Shown here: positions 1 to 6,339 of the stretch, piece after piece | How the letters are laid out: each line of letters begins with the position of its first letter | How positions within the stretch are numbered: the first letter of the stretch is position 1 | Assembly: GCA_002338715.1 (NCBI GenBank) | Contig: DDIR01000139.1 | Span: 39,163-49,492 of the forward strand | Source of the DNA: Phycisphaerales bacterium UBA1845 | GTDB taxonomy: Bacteria; Planctomycetota; Phycisphaerae; UBA1845 | Direction of reading: 5' to 3' | DNA: 10,330 nt | Notes under the pieces: model-generated | Database searches by the model: none | Seen by the model: only the letters and a program-made list of their open reading frames with translations | What the model was told of the DNA's origin: nothing | Program-made: the position numbers and the translations under genes

Positions 1-598
1 GGCCTGGTTTTGGTTCGTACCGCTCGGGTGGATCGGGCGATGGCACGCGGGGCATGAATCGGGTTGCTACGAAGCGCTGGACGATTTAGCCGCTGTGCCG
101 AAATTCCTCGGCCGCGTCGGTAAGCACGGATTGGCCCACGCGTACATCGAAGGGCATCCGTTGCGAAAAGGCGAGCGCGTGCCCGATGACTTTTTCGACA
201 AGTTGCGCGAGGCGATTGCGGCGATTCACGAGCGCGGGATGGCCTACGTCGATCTTGAAAAATGCGAGAACGTCATCGTCGGGGATGATGGCCAACCTTA
301 CCTGATCGACTTTCAGATTTCCTGGCGACTTTCCAAATGGCTGGGCGGTGAGTTGTTTCCGATGCGCCTGCTGCGCAAACGTTTGCAGCAGTCCGACTGG
401 TATCACATTCGCAAGCTGCAGCGCCGCACGCGCCCCGATCTGATGAGCGAAGACGATTTGAAGGCGTCATACCACAAACCATTCTACGTTCGCGCGCATG
501 GATACCTCACGCGCCCCATCACGAAACTGCGCCGGCGCATCCTCAACAAAATCGATCCCGTGCAGAAGCGCGGTGAGAGGGGCCGCGTCAACGAATAA
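1..598 (+). CDS. Kinase-like protein of the WaaP/InaA/RIO type, C-terminal part (5' end outside window)
   Basis: The frame is open from base 2 to the TAA at 596-598, so the gene begins before the window; a GTG at 95 is in frame but has no good ribosome site and is probably internal. The visible protein carries a protein-kinase-like catalytic core: HERGMAYVDLEKCENVIV, then YLIDFQ. The Asp of YVDLE (codon 251-253) fits the catalytic base, the Asn of CEN (269-271) the metal/phosphate loop, and the Asp of IDFQ (308-310) the metal-binding Asp of DFG, with Gln where Gly is usual. This layout is known from lipopolysaccharide (Kdo/WaaP, InaA) and RIO-like kinases, which phosphorylate sugars or proteins. 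The C-terminal ~90 residues are rich in Arg and Lys, fitting a membrane- or nucleic-acid-facing tail. The substrate cannot be inferred. It converges on the acetyltransferase gene, with 30 bases between the stops. Confidence 0.72.
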   Translation, partial: AWFWFVPLGWIGRWHAGHESGCYEALDDLAAVPKFLGRVGKHGLAHAYIEGHPLRKGERVPDDFFDKLREAIAAIHERGMAYVDLEKCENVIVGDDGQPYLIDFQISWRLSKWLGGELFPMRLLRKRLQQSDWYHIRKLQRRTRPDLMSEDDLKASYHKPFYVRAHGYLTRPITKLRRRILNKIDPVQKRGERGRVNE

Positions 599-628
599 TG
601 CGCGGCGCGTGAAGCGTGTGCGACTTCG

Positions 629-1168
629 TTATTCGGGCGACCATTCCTTGCGGAGGATGGCCATGTGGATCGCGTCGTGGTACTCGCCGTTGCGGAAATA
701 CGCGTCGCGCATCACGCCTTCTTTGACGAACCCGGCTTGGGTGTAGACGTGGATGCCTTTGGGGTGATCGGCGAAGACGCAAAGCTCGATGCGGTTGAGG
801 TTGAGTTCTTCGAACCCGTACTGCACCATTAGCCGCGTGGCTTCGACACCGTGTCCATGCCCGCGATCCTGCTCGCCGCCGATGAGGATACCGAAGGTGG
901 CGCTGCGGGCGATCGAATCGATGCGGTGGAGACCGCACATGCCGATGAAGCGTTCTCCGTCGAACAGGTTGATGCCGAGCACGATGTCGCCGCCGGGTTT
1001 GTACAGGGCGCTGATGAATTCCTCTTCACGAATCCGATTCAGCGGGTTCATTTGCCCGAGCGTGCGCCAGCTTTCCGGATCGTTTCGCCATGCGGCGATG
1101 ATGGGGGCGTCCTCGCTTTCGATGGCGCGAAAATAGAGATGCTTTCCGGTATAATAGACCTTATTCAT
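629..1168 (-). CDS. GNAT-family N-acetyltransferase (RimJ/RimL type)
   Basis: This 179-residue protein reads as a complete acetyl-CoA-dependent N-acetyltransferase of the RimJ/RimL/SpeG-like group. Strand beta-1 carries LYFRAIESEDAPIIAAWRND (residues 11-30), a typical opening of this group. The acetyl-CoA pyrophosphate loop is seen as Q100-DRGHGHG-V108, the Q/R-x-x-G-x-G/A motif. The late strand and helix NLNRIELCVFADHPKGIHVY and GF (roughly 118-140) match the usual 'N..a...ye..GF' ending, with H-V-Y where many members have A-x-x-x-Y-x-K. The start at 1168 is chosen because GAGGA lies seven bases upstream on the minus strand; the frame also runs back to an ATG at 1243, but those 25 residues are polar, lack a ribosome site and fall outside the fold. 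The acceptor (protein N-terminus, polyamine, antibiotic or other amine) is unknown. It is divergent from the LOG-family gene. Confidence 0.85.
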   Translation of the reverse strand: MNKVYYTGKHLYFRAIESEDAPIIAAWRNDPESWRTLGQMNPLNRIREEEFISALYKPGGDIVLGINLFDGERFIGMCGLHRIDSIARSATFGILIGGEQDRGHGHGVEATRLMVQYGFEELNLNRIELCVFADHPKGIHVYTQAGFVKEGVMRDAYFRNGEYHDAIHMAILRKEWSPE

Positions 1169-1431
1169 CGCTTGATCCTCGTTTGAAATGCCTCGGTTAG
1201 CCCGTTTGCGGCTACGATCGTGCGGGTTTGCCATGCAAAACACCCATATGGCAGCCGACCACGAATCTGGTTATGATACCGCCACTCCTCGCCAAGCCCC
1301 ACTCGGCTCACCACTGCGTTTCTCGTCGGCAAGCATTCCCGGGGCCTGAGACAGGTATCAACTAGTGATCAAACAAATGTATAGGAATAGATTAGAAAGA
1401 ATGGAAAGTAATGAAAGAAGGAAGTAACACC
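1169..1431. other. Divergent intergenic region with AT- and purine-rich leader
   Basis: This gap separates the minus-strand acetyltransferase from the LOG-family gene and should carry both promoters. A TATGAT hexamer at 1272-1277 could be a -10 box for the rightward gene, but no good -35 sits at 16-18 bases, so I do not call a promoter. From about 1370 the plus strand becomes rich in A and G and poor in C, unlike the rest of the window, up to the ribosome site AAGGAAG at 1418-1424. That site is seven bases before ATG 1432. Confidence 0.35.
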
Positions 1432-2475
1432 ATGCCGCATGCTCAATCGCCAGACCAAGTCGCACGTCGTCAAGCCCGCGGAGATGCCATCCGCACGTTC
1501 CTCGATGAATTCGCTCCCGGAGAAAACCAGGACCTGCTCGCCGAAATGATGGTCACCATCTGTCGCTTGGCCCAGGACAATGCGAGTCGCGGGGACGTCA
1601 AGGTATTGAATCAAGCCGTCAAAGAACTGCGCTATGCCTACAAGGTTTTCGCACCCTACGAACACATTCAAAAGTGCACGATCTTCGGGTCGGCTCGTAC
1701 GCGCGAAGATCATCCGCAGTATCTGCAATGCGTGAAGTTCGCTCAGTTGATTCAGCAGCAGGGCTGGATGGTCATCACCGGTGCGGGCGACGGCATCATG
1801 CGGGCTGGTCACCATGGCGCCACCCGCGAAGCCAGTTTTGGCGTGGCGATCAGTTTACCCTTTGAACAAAGCACCAACGCGATCATCGAAGGCGATCCGA
1901 AGTGCGTCAACTTCAAGTACTTCTTCACGCGAAAGCTGATGTTCCTCAAGGAAGCCGAGGCCATCATCCTGTTCCCCGGTGGGTTTGGAACGCAGGACGA
2001 AGGCTTTGAGTCGTTGACGTTGATCCAGACGGGTAAGTCGGTGCCGGTGCCCGTGATTCTGGTGGATGAGCCGGGCGGGACGTACTGGCAGCACTGGCGC
2101 ACCTACGTGCAGTCGGAACTTCTGCGTACGGGTATGATTGGCCAGGATGATATGTCGCTGTTTTCGATCACCGACGACGCCCAGGAAGCCGTCGACGAGA
2201 TCATGCACTTCTATCGCCGTTACCACTCGTCGCGCTTCGTCAACGAAGAATTCGTCATTCGCATGAAGAGCTCGTTGCCGGCAGAGATGCTCGACAAGCT
2301 CAACGATGACTATGAAAGCCTGCTCAATGGTGGTGACATTCGCCAGGTTGACAGCGCCCTGCCCGAGGAAGCCGGCGAATTTGCCGATCTGCCGCGACTG
2401 GTCTTCAGCTACGACAAGAAGAGTGCGGGCCGATTGCGTCAGATGATCAACGACATCAACGACTACGGCGCCTAA
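1432..2475 (+). CDS. LOG-family (Rossmann 'lysine decarboxylase-like') nucleotide phosphoribohydrolase-like protein
   Basis: This 347-residue protein has the signatures of the LOG/YgdH(PpnN) family, whose studied members hydrolyse nucleoside 5'-monophosphates to base and ribose 5-phosphate. They were historically misnamed lysine decarboxylases. Residues 80-90 (QKCTIFGSART) fit the first strand and turn. TGAGDGIMRAGHHGA at 116-130 is the nucleotide-binding GGG-x-GIM-x-A-x-x-GA motif, R167-K168 the conserved Arg-Lys, and PGGFGTQDE at 182-190 the defining PGGxGTxxE motif. The protein is longer than plant-type LOGs (~200 residues): about 80 extra residues precede the fold and about 130 follow it, closer in size to the PpnN-like group. 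Start: ATG 1432 has AAGGAAG seven bases upstream; the in-frame ATG at 1411 has only a weak site. Substrate (AMP, other NMP or a signalling nucleotide) is inference. No partner gene is adjacent. Confidence 0.87.
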   Translation: MPHAQSPDQVARRQARGDAIRTFLDEFAPGENQDLLAEMMVTICRLAQDNASRGDVKVLNQAVKELRYAYKVFAPYEHIQKCTIFGSARTREDHPQYLQCVKFAQLIQQQGWMVITGAGDGIMRAGHHGATREASFGVAISLPFEQSTNAIIEGDPKCVNFKYFFTRKLMFLKEAEAIILFPGGFGTQDEGFESLTLIQTGKSVPVPVILVDEPGGTYWQHWRTYVQSELLRTGMIGQDDMSLFSITDDAQEAVDEIMHFYRRYHSSRFVNEEFVIRMKSSLPAEMLDKLNDDYESLLNGGDIRQVDSALPEEAGEFADLPRLVFSYDKKSAGRLRQMINDINDYGA

Positions 2476-2486
2476 TCCAGCCTTTC

Positions 2487-2506
2487 GGGCGCGGGAGACC
2501 GCGTCC
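2487..2506 (+). terminator. Terminator-like hairpin after the LOG-family gene
   Basis: Eleven bases past the stop an eight-pair stem (GGGCGCGG with CCGCGTCC, one G-T pair) closes a GAGA loop of the stable GNRA class. No T-run follows, only a C-rich stretch with scattered T, so it may be a weak terminator or a transcript-end stabiliser. Confidence 0.45.
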
Positions 2507-2532
2507 AACCCCCTTGTTCAAATCAGAACGGT

Positions 2533-2580
2533 CAGACCACACGCCGAAGCCCCTGAGATGGGGCAACGGCTCAGGGTCTG
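2533..2580. repeat. Nested inverted repeat
   Basis: CAGAC at 2533-2537 pairs with GTCTG at 2576-2580, and CCCTGA at 2551-2556 pairs with TCAGGG at 2571-2576. The two arms share one G. The result is a two-tier stem with a large one-sided internal loop. It lies between the LOG-family terminator hairpin and the ATTCCCGC repeat, so it may belong to the same repeat cluster or be a decayed element. Confidence 0.35.
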
Positions 2581-2612
2581 CCATTGGCCCGAAATCCCGC
2601 ACGCATTCGGCC

Positions 2613-2640
2613 CGTCATTCCCGCGCAGGCGGGAATCCAG
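2613..2640. repeat. REP-like repeat with ATTCCCGC/GCGGGAAT stem
   Basis: ATTCCCGCGCAGGCGGGAAT (2617-2636) is a perfect eight-base inverted repeat around GCAG, flanked by CGTC on the left and CCAG on the right. This CGTCATTCCCGC...GCGGGAATCCAG word is known as a scattered palindromic repeat in many bacterial genomes, best known from Proteobacteria, often near gene ends. Only one copy is in the window. It sits about 140 bases past the LOG-family stop. Confidence 0.7.
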
Positions 2641-2790
2641 GGGAAGACAAGTCGCCTTTGCAAAGCACCGGAACCCGCAGTGTGCTGAGGCCATGACGAA
2701 CCCGCCGTAAAGCTTTCTCCTTCAAGAGCTTGCAATGAAGCACCCAGAAGTTCTTCAAGCAGAAGCGTTTAAAAAACATTGATGTGGTTT

Positions 2791-2810
2791 AAGTGGCAAT
2801 GCCGACACTT
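2791..2810. promoter_or_regulatory. Dyad directly before the MerR-family gene, possible autoregulatory site
   Basis: AAGTGGCAATGCCGACACTT has outer arms AAGTG/CACTT and an inner GGCA-A-TGCC, and ends five bases before the ATG at 2816. MerR-family regulators bind dyads of about this length, commonly in their own promoter, so an operator is possible. In RNA it could instead fold over the start. It occupies the place where a ribosome site would be expected. Confidence 0.3.
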
Positions 2811-2815
2811 GTGCC

Positions 2816-3490
2816 ATGGCGCTACTCGAAGGATTGGATACAGCCGCGGTGGCGGAGCGGGTTGGGGTGACGGTCCGCCAGTTGGGGCATTGGGATCGCC
2901 TGGGGATCGTCTCGCCATCGCTCGTGCCCGCGCGCGGGTCGGGAACGCGGCGACTGTACGCCGAGGGCGATCTGGTTTACGTGCTGCTGGTGCAAGCCGT
3001 CCGGCGATTGGGCGGGACTTTGGACCTGGCTGACGCGGTTGTGTCGGCTCTTCGGTTGTTCGAGCGAGATGGCGGCGGCATGGATGGCGTGCGATTGGTG
3101 GCTGACGCCGATGCGGTTGCGTACTGCGGGTCCGACCCGGCTAAGTCGCAAGCGGCGATCGAGCAGGGGGTGGCGATGATGGTGTTCAACCTCGATGCGA
3201 TTACGGCCAAGGCCCGCAAACTCGCCCATCGTCCAAGTCGGCCCAGCGTGGAAGTCCTGGAACTGGCGGGAACGGCGATTCAGGTCGTGGTTGTTCCAGC
3301 GGCTGACGTGTTCACAGCCACCGCGAAAAAGTTTCCGGGCCTATCCGCGTTTGGGCGATCAATGTCAGCCGCAATTGACGCGCTTCGCACGGCGATCGAG
3401 TCCGGTCCCGCGGATGACGATCTTGAAGAGCGTGCGGTAGAGGTGCGCGTCACCCAAAGCGGGGCATCAGCCTGGGGCGGTGAATGGTAA
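2816..3490 (+). CDS. MerR-family transcriptional regulator (Rv1828-like architecture)
   Basis: This 224-residue protein begins with a winged helix-turn-helix of MerR type: VAERVGVTVRQLGHWDRLGI (residues 12-31) is the HTH and RGSGTRRLYAEGDL (40-53) the wing, with the typical R-x-Y/F pattern. Residues 54-85 look like the dimerisation helix. The part after it, VRLVADADAVAYCGS (92-106), then IEQGVAMMVFNLDAI, resembles by eye the C-terminal portion of actinobacterial regulators such as Mycobacterium tuberculosis Rv1828, where a short 'GGQGVF.I' segment is characteristic. No cysteine cluster for metal sensing is seen; the single Cys is at 104. The last ~60 residues are acidic. The ATG at 2816 is the only in-frame start after the stop at 2780, and it lacks a Shine-Dalgarno site. 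The target is unknown; candidates are its own promoter and citrate synthase next door. Confidence 0.78.
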   Translation: MALLEGLDTAAVAERVGVTVRQLGHWDRLGIVSPSLVPARGSGTRRLYAEGDLVYVLLVQAVRRLGGTLDLADAVVSALRLFERDGGGMDGVRLVADADAVAYCGSDPAKSQAAIEQGVAMMVFNLDAITAKARKLAHRPSRPSVEVLELAGTAIQVVVVPAADVFTATAKKFPGLSAFGRSMSAAIDALRTAIESGPADDDLEERAVEVRVTQSGASAWGGEW

Positions 3491-3560
3491 ACCGTCCGAT
3501 CACCCCGCCCGACCACAACGGGTGAAATGGGGGATAACAGCGCTGCCAACGCCGCTTTGG

Positions 3561-3588
3561 TTGCGTTTCCGTCGGGTTCTGCTAGCAT
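3561..3588 (+). promoter_or_regulatory. Candidate extended -10 promoter for citrate synthase
   Basis: TTGCGT (3561-3566) and TAGCAT (3583-3588) are 16 bases apart, and TG at 3580-3581 with one further base gives the extended -10 form. Start of transcription would fall near 3595, leaving a leader of roughly 160 bases before the ATG at 3754. The -35 match is weak, so this is a prediction only. Confidence 0.35.
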
Positions 3589-3627
3589 CAGGGTCTGTTT
3601 TATCGGTTCAATTCAGTTTGCGGCATG

Positions 3628-3647
3628 GTGCTCAAAATGCTGAGCAC
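3628..3647. promoter_or_regulatory. Perfect dyad in the citrate synthase leader
   Basis: GTGCTCAAAATGCTGAGCAC is a seven-base perfect inverted repeat with a six-base centre. Its size fits an operator for a dimeric regulator. As RNA it would form a small hairpin in the predicted leader, about 105 bases before the start codon. No T-run follows directly, though a run of six T lies at 3668-3673. The MerR-family gene just upstream is one candidate binder; this is inference. Confidence 0.4.
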
Positions 3648-3753
3648 ATTCCCACTTTTCGGACAACTTTTTTGTCTTTGGAAGTTCCGGGATTTGGGTG
3701 ATTGGCACGTCACGCCGCAATGGTTTCGTGCCTCAGAATAAGGTGGTGGGAAT

Positions 3754-5034
3754 ATGGCTTCACTTCGGGATGCATTCAAAAGCAAGATCGCAAATCTTCG
3801 CGAGGATGTCGACCGGTTGGTGGCCGAACACGGCGACAAGGTCATCGGTGAATCGACCGTCGCCCAGGCATACGGCGGCATGCGCGGACTCAAATGTATG
3901 GTCTGCGATACGTCGATCGTCTCACCTGAAAAGGGCCTGATCCTGCGTGGCCGACCGCTCTCCGAATTGACCCACCTCAGCCCCGAGCAGACCTTCTTTC
4001 TGCTGCTGACGGGGGATGAGCCCGACGAAGCACAGTCGAAAGATCTCCAAACCGAATTGGCCGCCCGGTCCGACGTGCCTGGGTATGTATTCGACACCAT
4101 CAAAGCCCAGCCGACCTCCAGCCATCCGATGGCTGTTCTGACGATGGCGATCCTCGCATTGGAGGACAAGTCAAAGTTTCGCGCCCGGTATAACGACGGC
4201 ATGACCAAGAACGAATACTGGGAGCCGGCGCTGGAAGATTCGCTCGATCTGATCGCGAAGATGCCGACCATCGCAGCGGCTGTCTATCGCACGCGCTACG
4301 AGTTGGGCGACTTGATCGATCGCGATCCAAACCTCGACTGGAGCGCCAACCTCACGCACATGATGGGCGTTCCTGATACGACCGGAACACTCGGCGACCT
4401 GACACGTTTGTATCTGATGATTCACGCCGATCACGAAGGCGGTAACGTCAGTGCCAACCTGTGTCACACCGCGGGTTCGGCGCTGTCTGATCCGTACTAC
4501 TCGGTAGCCGCAGGTCTTTGCGGACTTGCGGGGCCCCTTCATGGGCTCGCGAATCAGGAGTGTCTGCGATTCCACCTGGGGATCATGGAGCGCTTCGGCA
4601 AGCTGCCGACGAAGCAGGAGCTTCATGACTACGCGTGGGAGGTTCTCAAGTCCGGCAGGGTGATTCCTGGTTTTGGTCATGCGGTTCTGCGCGACACCGA
4701 TCCGCGTTACACCGCGCTGCATGATTTTGCGATGAAAGCCTGCCCCGATGCCGAGTTGTTCAAGTTGGCCGACCTGATGTATGAGGTGGTTCCGGGCGTT
4801 CTCACCGAACACGGCAAAGCCAAGAACGTCAACCCCAACGTCGACGCACTGTCCGGCGTGCTGCTTTATCAATACGGCGTCACCCAGCCGAGGTTCTACA
4901 CGGCGATCTTCGGCGTCTCGCGCGCCCTGGGTATGTTGGCCCAACTCGTCATCAACCGAGCCATGCGCACACCCATCACCAGGCCCAAGTCGGTCTCCAC
5001 GGCTTGGATCAAGAATCAGGTGGGTGCGAAGTAG
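3754..5034 (+). CDS. gltA: Citrate (Si)-synthase, mitochondrial/eukaryotic type
   Basis: The 426-residue enzyme condenses oxaloacetate and acetyl-CoA to citrate, the first step of the TCA cycle, in the cytoplasm. The active-site set is complete: His263 in GPLHGLANQE, His309 in VPGFGHAVLRDTDPRY and Asp364 in NPNVDALSGVLL. Their spacing (46 and 55 residues) equals that of pig His274, His320 and Asp375. Arg318, Arg390 and Arg410 fall where pig Arg329, Arg401 and Arg421 bind substrate. The stretch IHADHEGGNVSANLCHTAGS and the following GLAGPLHGLANQE closely resemble mitochondrial citrate synthases rather than the NADH-regulated E. coli type; the N-terminal zinc/NADH-type domain of the latter is absent. 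ATG 3754 follows AAGGTGG with seven bases between. It stands alone, with a predicted promoter and a palindrome in its leader. Confidence in function is very high. Confidence 0.97.
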   Translation: MASLRDAFKSKIANLREDVDRLVAEHGDKVIGESTVAQAYGGMRGLKCMVCDTSIVSPEKGLILRGRPLSELTHLSPEQTFFLLLTGDEPDEAQSKDLQTELAARSDVPGYVFDTIKAQPTSSHPMAVLTMAILALEDKSKFRARYNDGMTKNEYWEPALEDSLDLIAKMPTIAAAVYRTRYELGDLIDRDPNLDWSANLTHMMGVPDTTGTLGDLTRLYLMIHADHEGGNVSANLCHTAGSALSDPYYSVAAGLCGLAGPLHGLANQECLRFHLGIMERFGKLPTKQELHDYAWEVLKSGRVIPGFGHAVLRDTDPRYTALHDFAMKACPDAELFKLADLMYEVVPGVLTEHGKAKNVNPNVDALSGVLLYQYGVTQPRFYTAIFGVSRALGMLAQLVINRAMRTPITRPKSVSTAWIKNQVGAK

Positions 5035-5311
5035 CCGATCGAATCTCGTAGTTTCCAGCGGATGCAGCCGTCGCTACTTGGCTTATCGTTGCGCGGGTGC
5101 CCCGCCCTTCCAGGGTGGGGGACTGACTAACATTGCGTCGACGTCCGCTCTATCGCAGGCCCCCACCATGTCGGCCGAAGAATGAAAGATAACCTTGGAC
5201 TTGAAAAGTAGCTCGGACGATCTCCAGATTCGGGCAAATTCACTTGGAATTTTCTGTGCCGACCATGGATCATCTGCGTCAGGCGCAGGGAATCGAAGTT
5301 GGAGTTTGAAC
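5035..5311 (+). other. Intergenic region between citrate synthase and the secreted protein
   Basis: This gap of 277 bases carries the hairpin repeat at 5088-5136 about 55 bases past the citrate synthase stop. No T-rich intrinsic terminator was found. Several TTGGAM words (5195-5200, 5244-5249) could be -35 boxes, but none has a convincing -10 at the right distance. GGAG at 5301-5304 is the ribosome site of the next gene. Confidence 0.35.
5088..5136 (+). repeat. REP-like hairpin element, copy A
   Basis: GTTGCGCGGGTG (5088-5099) leads into a nine-pair hairpin at 5100-5120: CCCCGCCCT, loop TCC, AGGGTGGGG, with one G-T pair. GACTGAC follows and ATTGC comes shortly after. The order GGGTG, CCC stem, TC loop, TGGGGGA matches the elements at 6302-6339 and 6459-6496. 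The flanks GTTGYGCGGGTG and GGGGACTGAC recur at 6241-6262 without the hairpin. It might also act on the citrate synthase transcript end. Confidence 0.6.
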
Positions 5312-6241
5312 ATGCGTCGTCAACTTCTGATCGCCCTTTGCTCTTTCGCGTCGCTATGGACCGGGAGTTCCACCCTTGCTGACGACACAACCGAGCGGGT
5401 CGCGATTCGTGCCGATTGGAAGGTGGGCGACGAAATCCATCTGATCTGCGACCGCGTGCGGGAGGTTCGCGAGGGTGATGCGGCGCCTACCGGAGGTCAC
5501 TCACAAACACCGGCGACGATTCGCGTGATGGAAAAACATGAGGACGGGTATCTGTTGCGCCTGCAATACGGCCGGACGGAGATGATTCCACCGGACCCGA
5601 AGCAGTCGGCATCGCTCAACCGGGTTCCGCAAGTGCCCATGATTTTCCTGCTCTCGAATGATGGCGCAATTGTCCGTCTCGAAAACTGGAAAGAAGTACG
5701 CGACGGAGCAGTTGCGCTGGTTCGCTCCACGCTTCAGGAATCGGGCATGCCGAGCGAAGAGATTGATGCTACGCTCAAGAAAACTCAGGGCATGTACGCA
5801 ACGCAGGCCCAAACAACGATGATGATGACCCGCGATATCGCAATGTACTTCTACCCGATCGGTATCGATATTGCTGCTGGCGAGCCGTTGGACACGGTGG
5901 GCTCGATTGAGAATCCATTCGGGGGGGAACCATTTCCCACGCGAACTCGGCTGATGGCCAAACCGATCGCCAACGGCAAACACCAATACCGTGTCACGTT
6001 GGAAACGAAATTCGATGCGGAACCATGCGCCCGGATCCTACTAGACTCAATCAGTCAATTCGCCAAGAAGGGGGCGCCGCGTGCAGAATTACCCAGCAGA
6101 TTCGACATCGAGGATCACTCCGAATTCGTGTTCGATGCCGAACGCGGTTGGGTTGTTCAGGGCAGCCACGAACGCAAGTCGGTTGTCAACGAATTGCGAC
6201 GGCTTGATCGCTGGGAATGGAAGCTCGATCCAACTTCGTAG
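5312..6241 (+). CDS. Secreted or periplasmic protein of unknown function
   Basis: I do not recognise this 309-residue protein. It opens with a classic signal peptide: MRRQ, a hydrophobic core LLIALCSFASLW, then GSSTLA, with likely cleavage after Ala23. Cys10 is not followed by a lipobox pattern, so a lipoprotein is unlikely. The mature part starts VAIRADWKVGDEIHLICDRV and alternates short charged strands, as in a beta-rich fold. A mid-section (about 130-190) looks helical and includes the Met-rich TTMMMTRDIAMYF. The overall pattern loosely recalls planctomycetal secreted 'DUF6263-like' proteins, but this is only an impression. ATG 5312 has GGAG seven bases upstream; the frame is open back to 5195, but that extension is polar and would bury the signal peptide. 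The gene lies between two related repeats, the second of which begins in its stop codon. Confidence 0.8.
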   Translation: MRRQLLIALCSFASLWTGSSTLADDTTERVAIRADWKVGDEIHLICDRVREVREGDAAPTGGHSQTPATIRVMEKHEDGYLLRLQYGRTEMIPPDPKQSASLNRVPQVPMIFLLSNDGAIVRLENWKEVRDGAVALVRSTLQESGMPSEEIDATLKKTQGMYATQAQTTMMMTRDIAMYFYPIGIDIAAGEPLDTVGSIENPFGGEPFPTRTRLMAKPIANGKHQYRVTLETKFDAEPCARILLDSISQFAKKGAPRAELPSRFDIEDHSEFVFDAERGWVVQGSHERKSVVNELRRLDRWEWKLDPTS

Positions 6242-6262
6242 TTGTGCGGGTGGGGGACTGAC
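6241..6262 (+). repeat. Hairpin-less repeat remnant, copy B
   Basis: GTTGTGCGGGTG runs straight into GGGGACTGAC. Compared with copy A (5088-5127) it differs by one base (T for C) and lacks exactly the 18 bases at 5100-5117. In copy A those 18 bases lie between two GGGTG words, as expected if the hairpin was lost between short direct repeats. The first G is the last base of the TAG stop of the preceding gene. ATTGC follows here too, at 6265-6269. Confidence 0.6.
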
Positions 6263-6301
6263 AGATTGCAAAAAACACTCGCAGACCGATCAACGTCGGA
6301 C

Positions 6302-6339
6302 GGGTGGCCCATGTTTTCAAACATGGGGGAGCCGATGAT
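6302..6339 (+). repeat. REP-like hairpin element, copy C (plus orientation)
   Basis: The 38-base unit runs GGGTGG, then the stem CCCATGTTT-TC-AAACATGGG (6308-6327), then GGAGCCGATGAT. It matches the reverse complement of 6459-6496 at 31 of 38 positions by hand count. Six of the seven differences are three paired changes that keep the stem intact. With a TTCA loop the stem has eight pairs. No reading frame across it looks coding. Confidence 0.65.

Larger units (their letters stand above)
2507..2815. other. Non-coding stretch with repeats before the MerR gene
   Basis: About 300 bases without a believable gene. It holds a nested inverted repeat (2533-2580), the common ATTCCCGC repeat (2617-2636), several TTCAAG words at 2720-2760, and a dyad directly before the MerR start (2791-2810). 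The open frame 2514-2696 encodes the SRAGGNP string that this repeat typically produces and is not a gene. A run of six A at about 2771-2776 makes the promoter region locally AT-rich, but no convincing -35/-10 pair was found. Confidence 0.4.

Noticed and set aside
1411..1431. Earlier in-frame ATG for the LOG-family gene
   Set aside because: The ribosome site AAGGAAG lies within this extension and is ideally placed for ATG 1432.
1855..2508. 217-residue minus-strand frame opposite the LOG-family gene
   Set aside because: It is antisense to a gene with clear family motifs, and its own sequence shows no domain.
2514..2696. 60-residue open frame containing SRAGGNP
   Set aside because: The string is what the ATTCCCGC repeat yields in this frame; the composition is not protein-like and there is no ribosome site.
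4171..4944. 257-residue minus-strand frame opposite citrate synthase
   Set aside because: Shadow of a GC-rich gene; the plus strand has a complete active site.
5195..5311. Earlier start for the secreted protein
   Set aside because: It would add 39 polar residues before an evident signal peptide; GGAG fits ATG 5312.
5662..6241. Cys10 of the secreted protein as a lipoprotein site
   Set aside because: Residues before it (I-A-L) do not fit a lipobox, and a normal cleavage site STLA follows.
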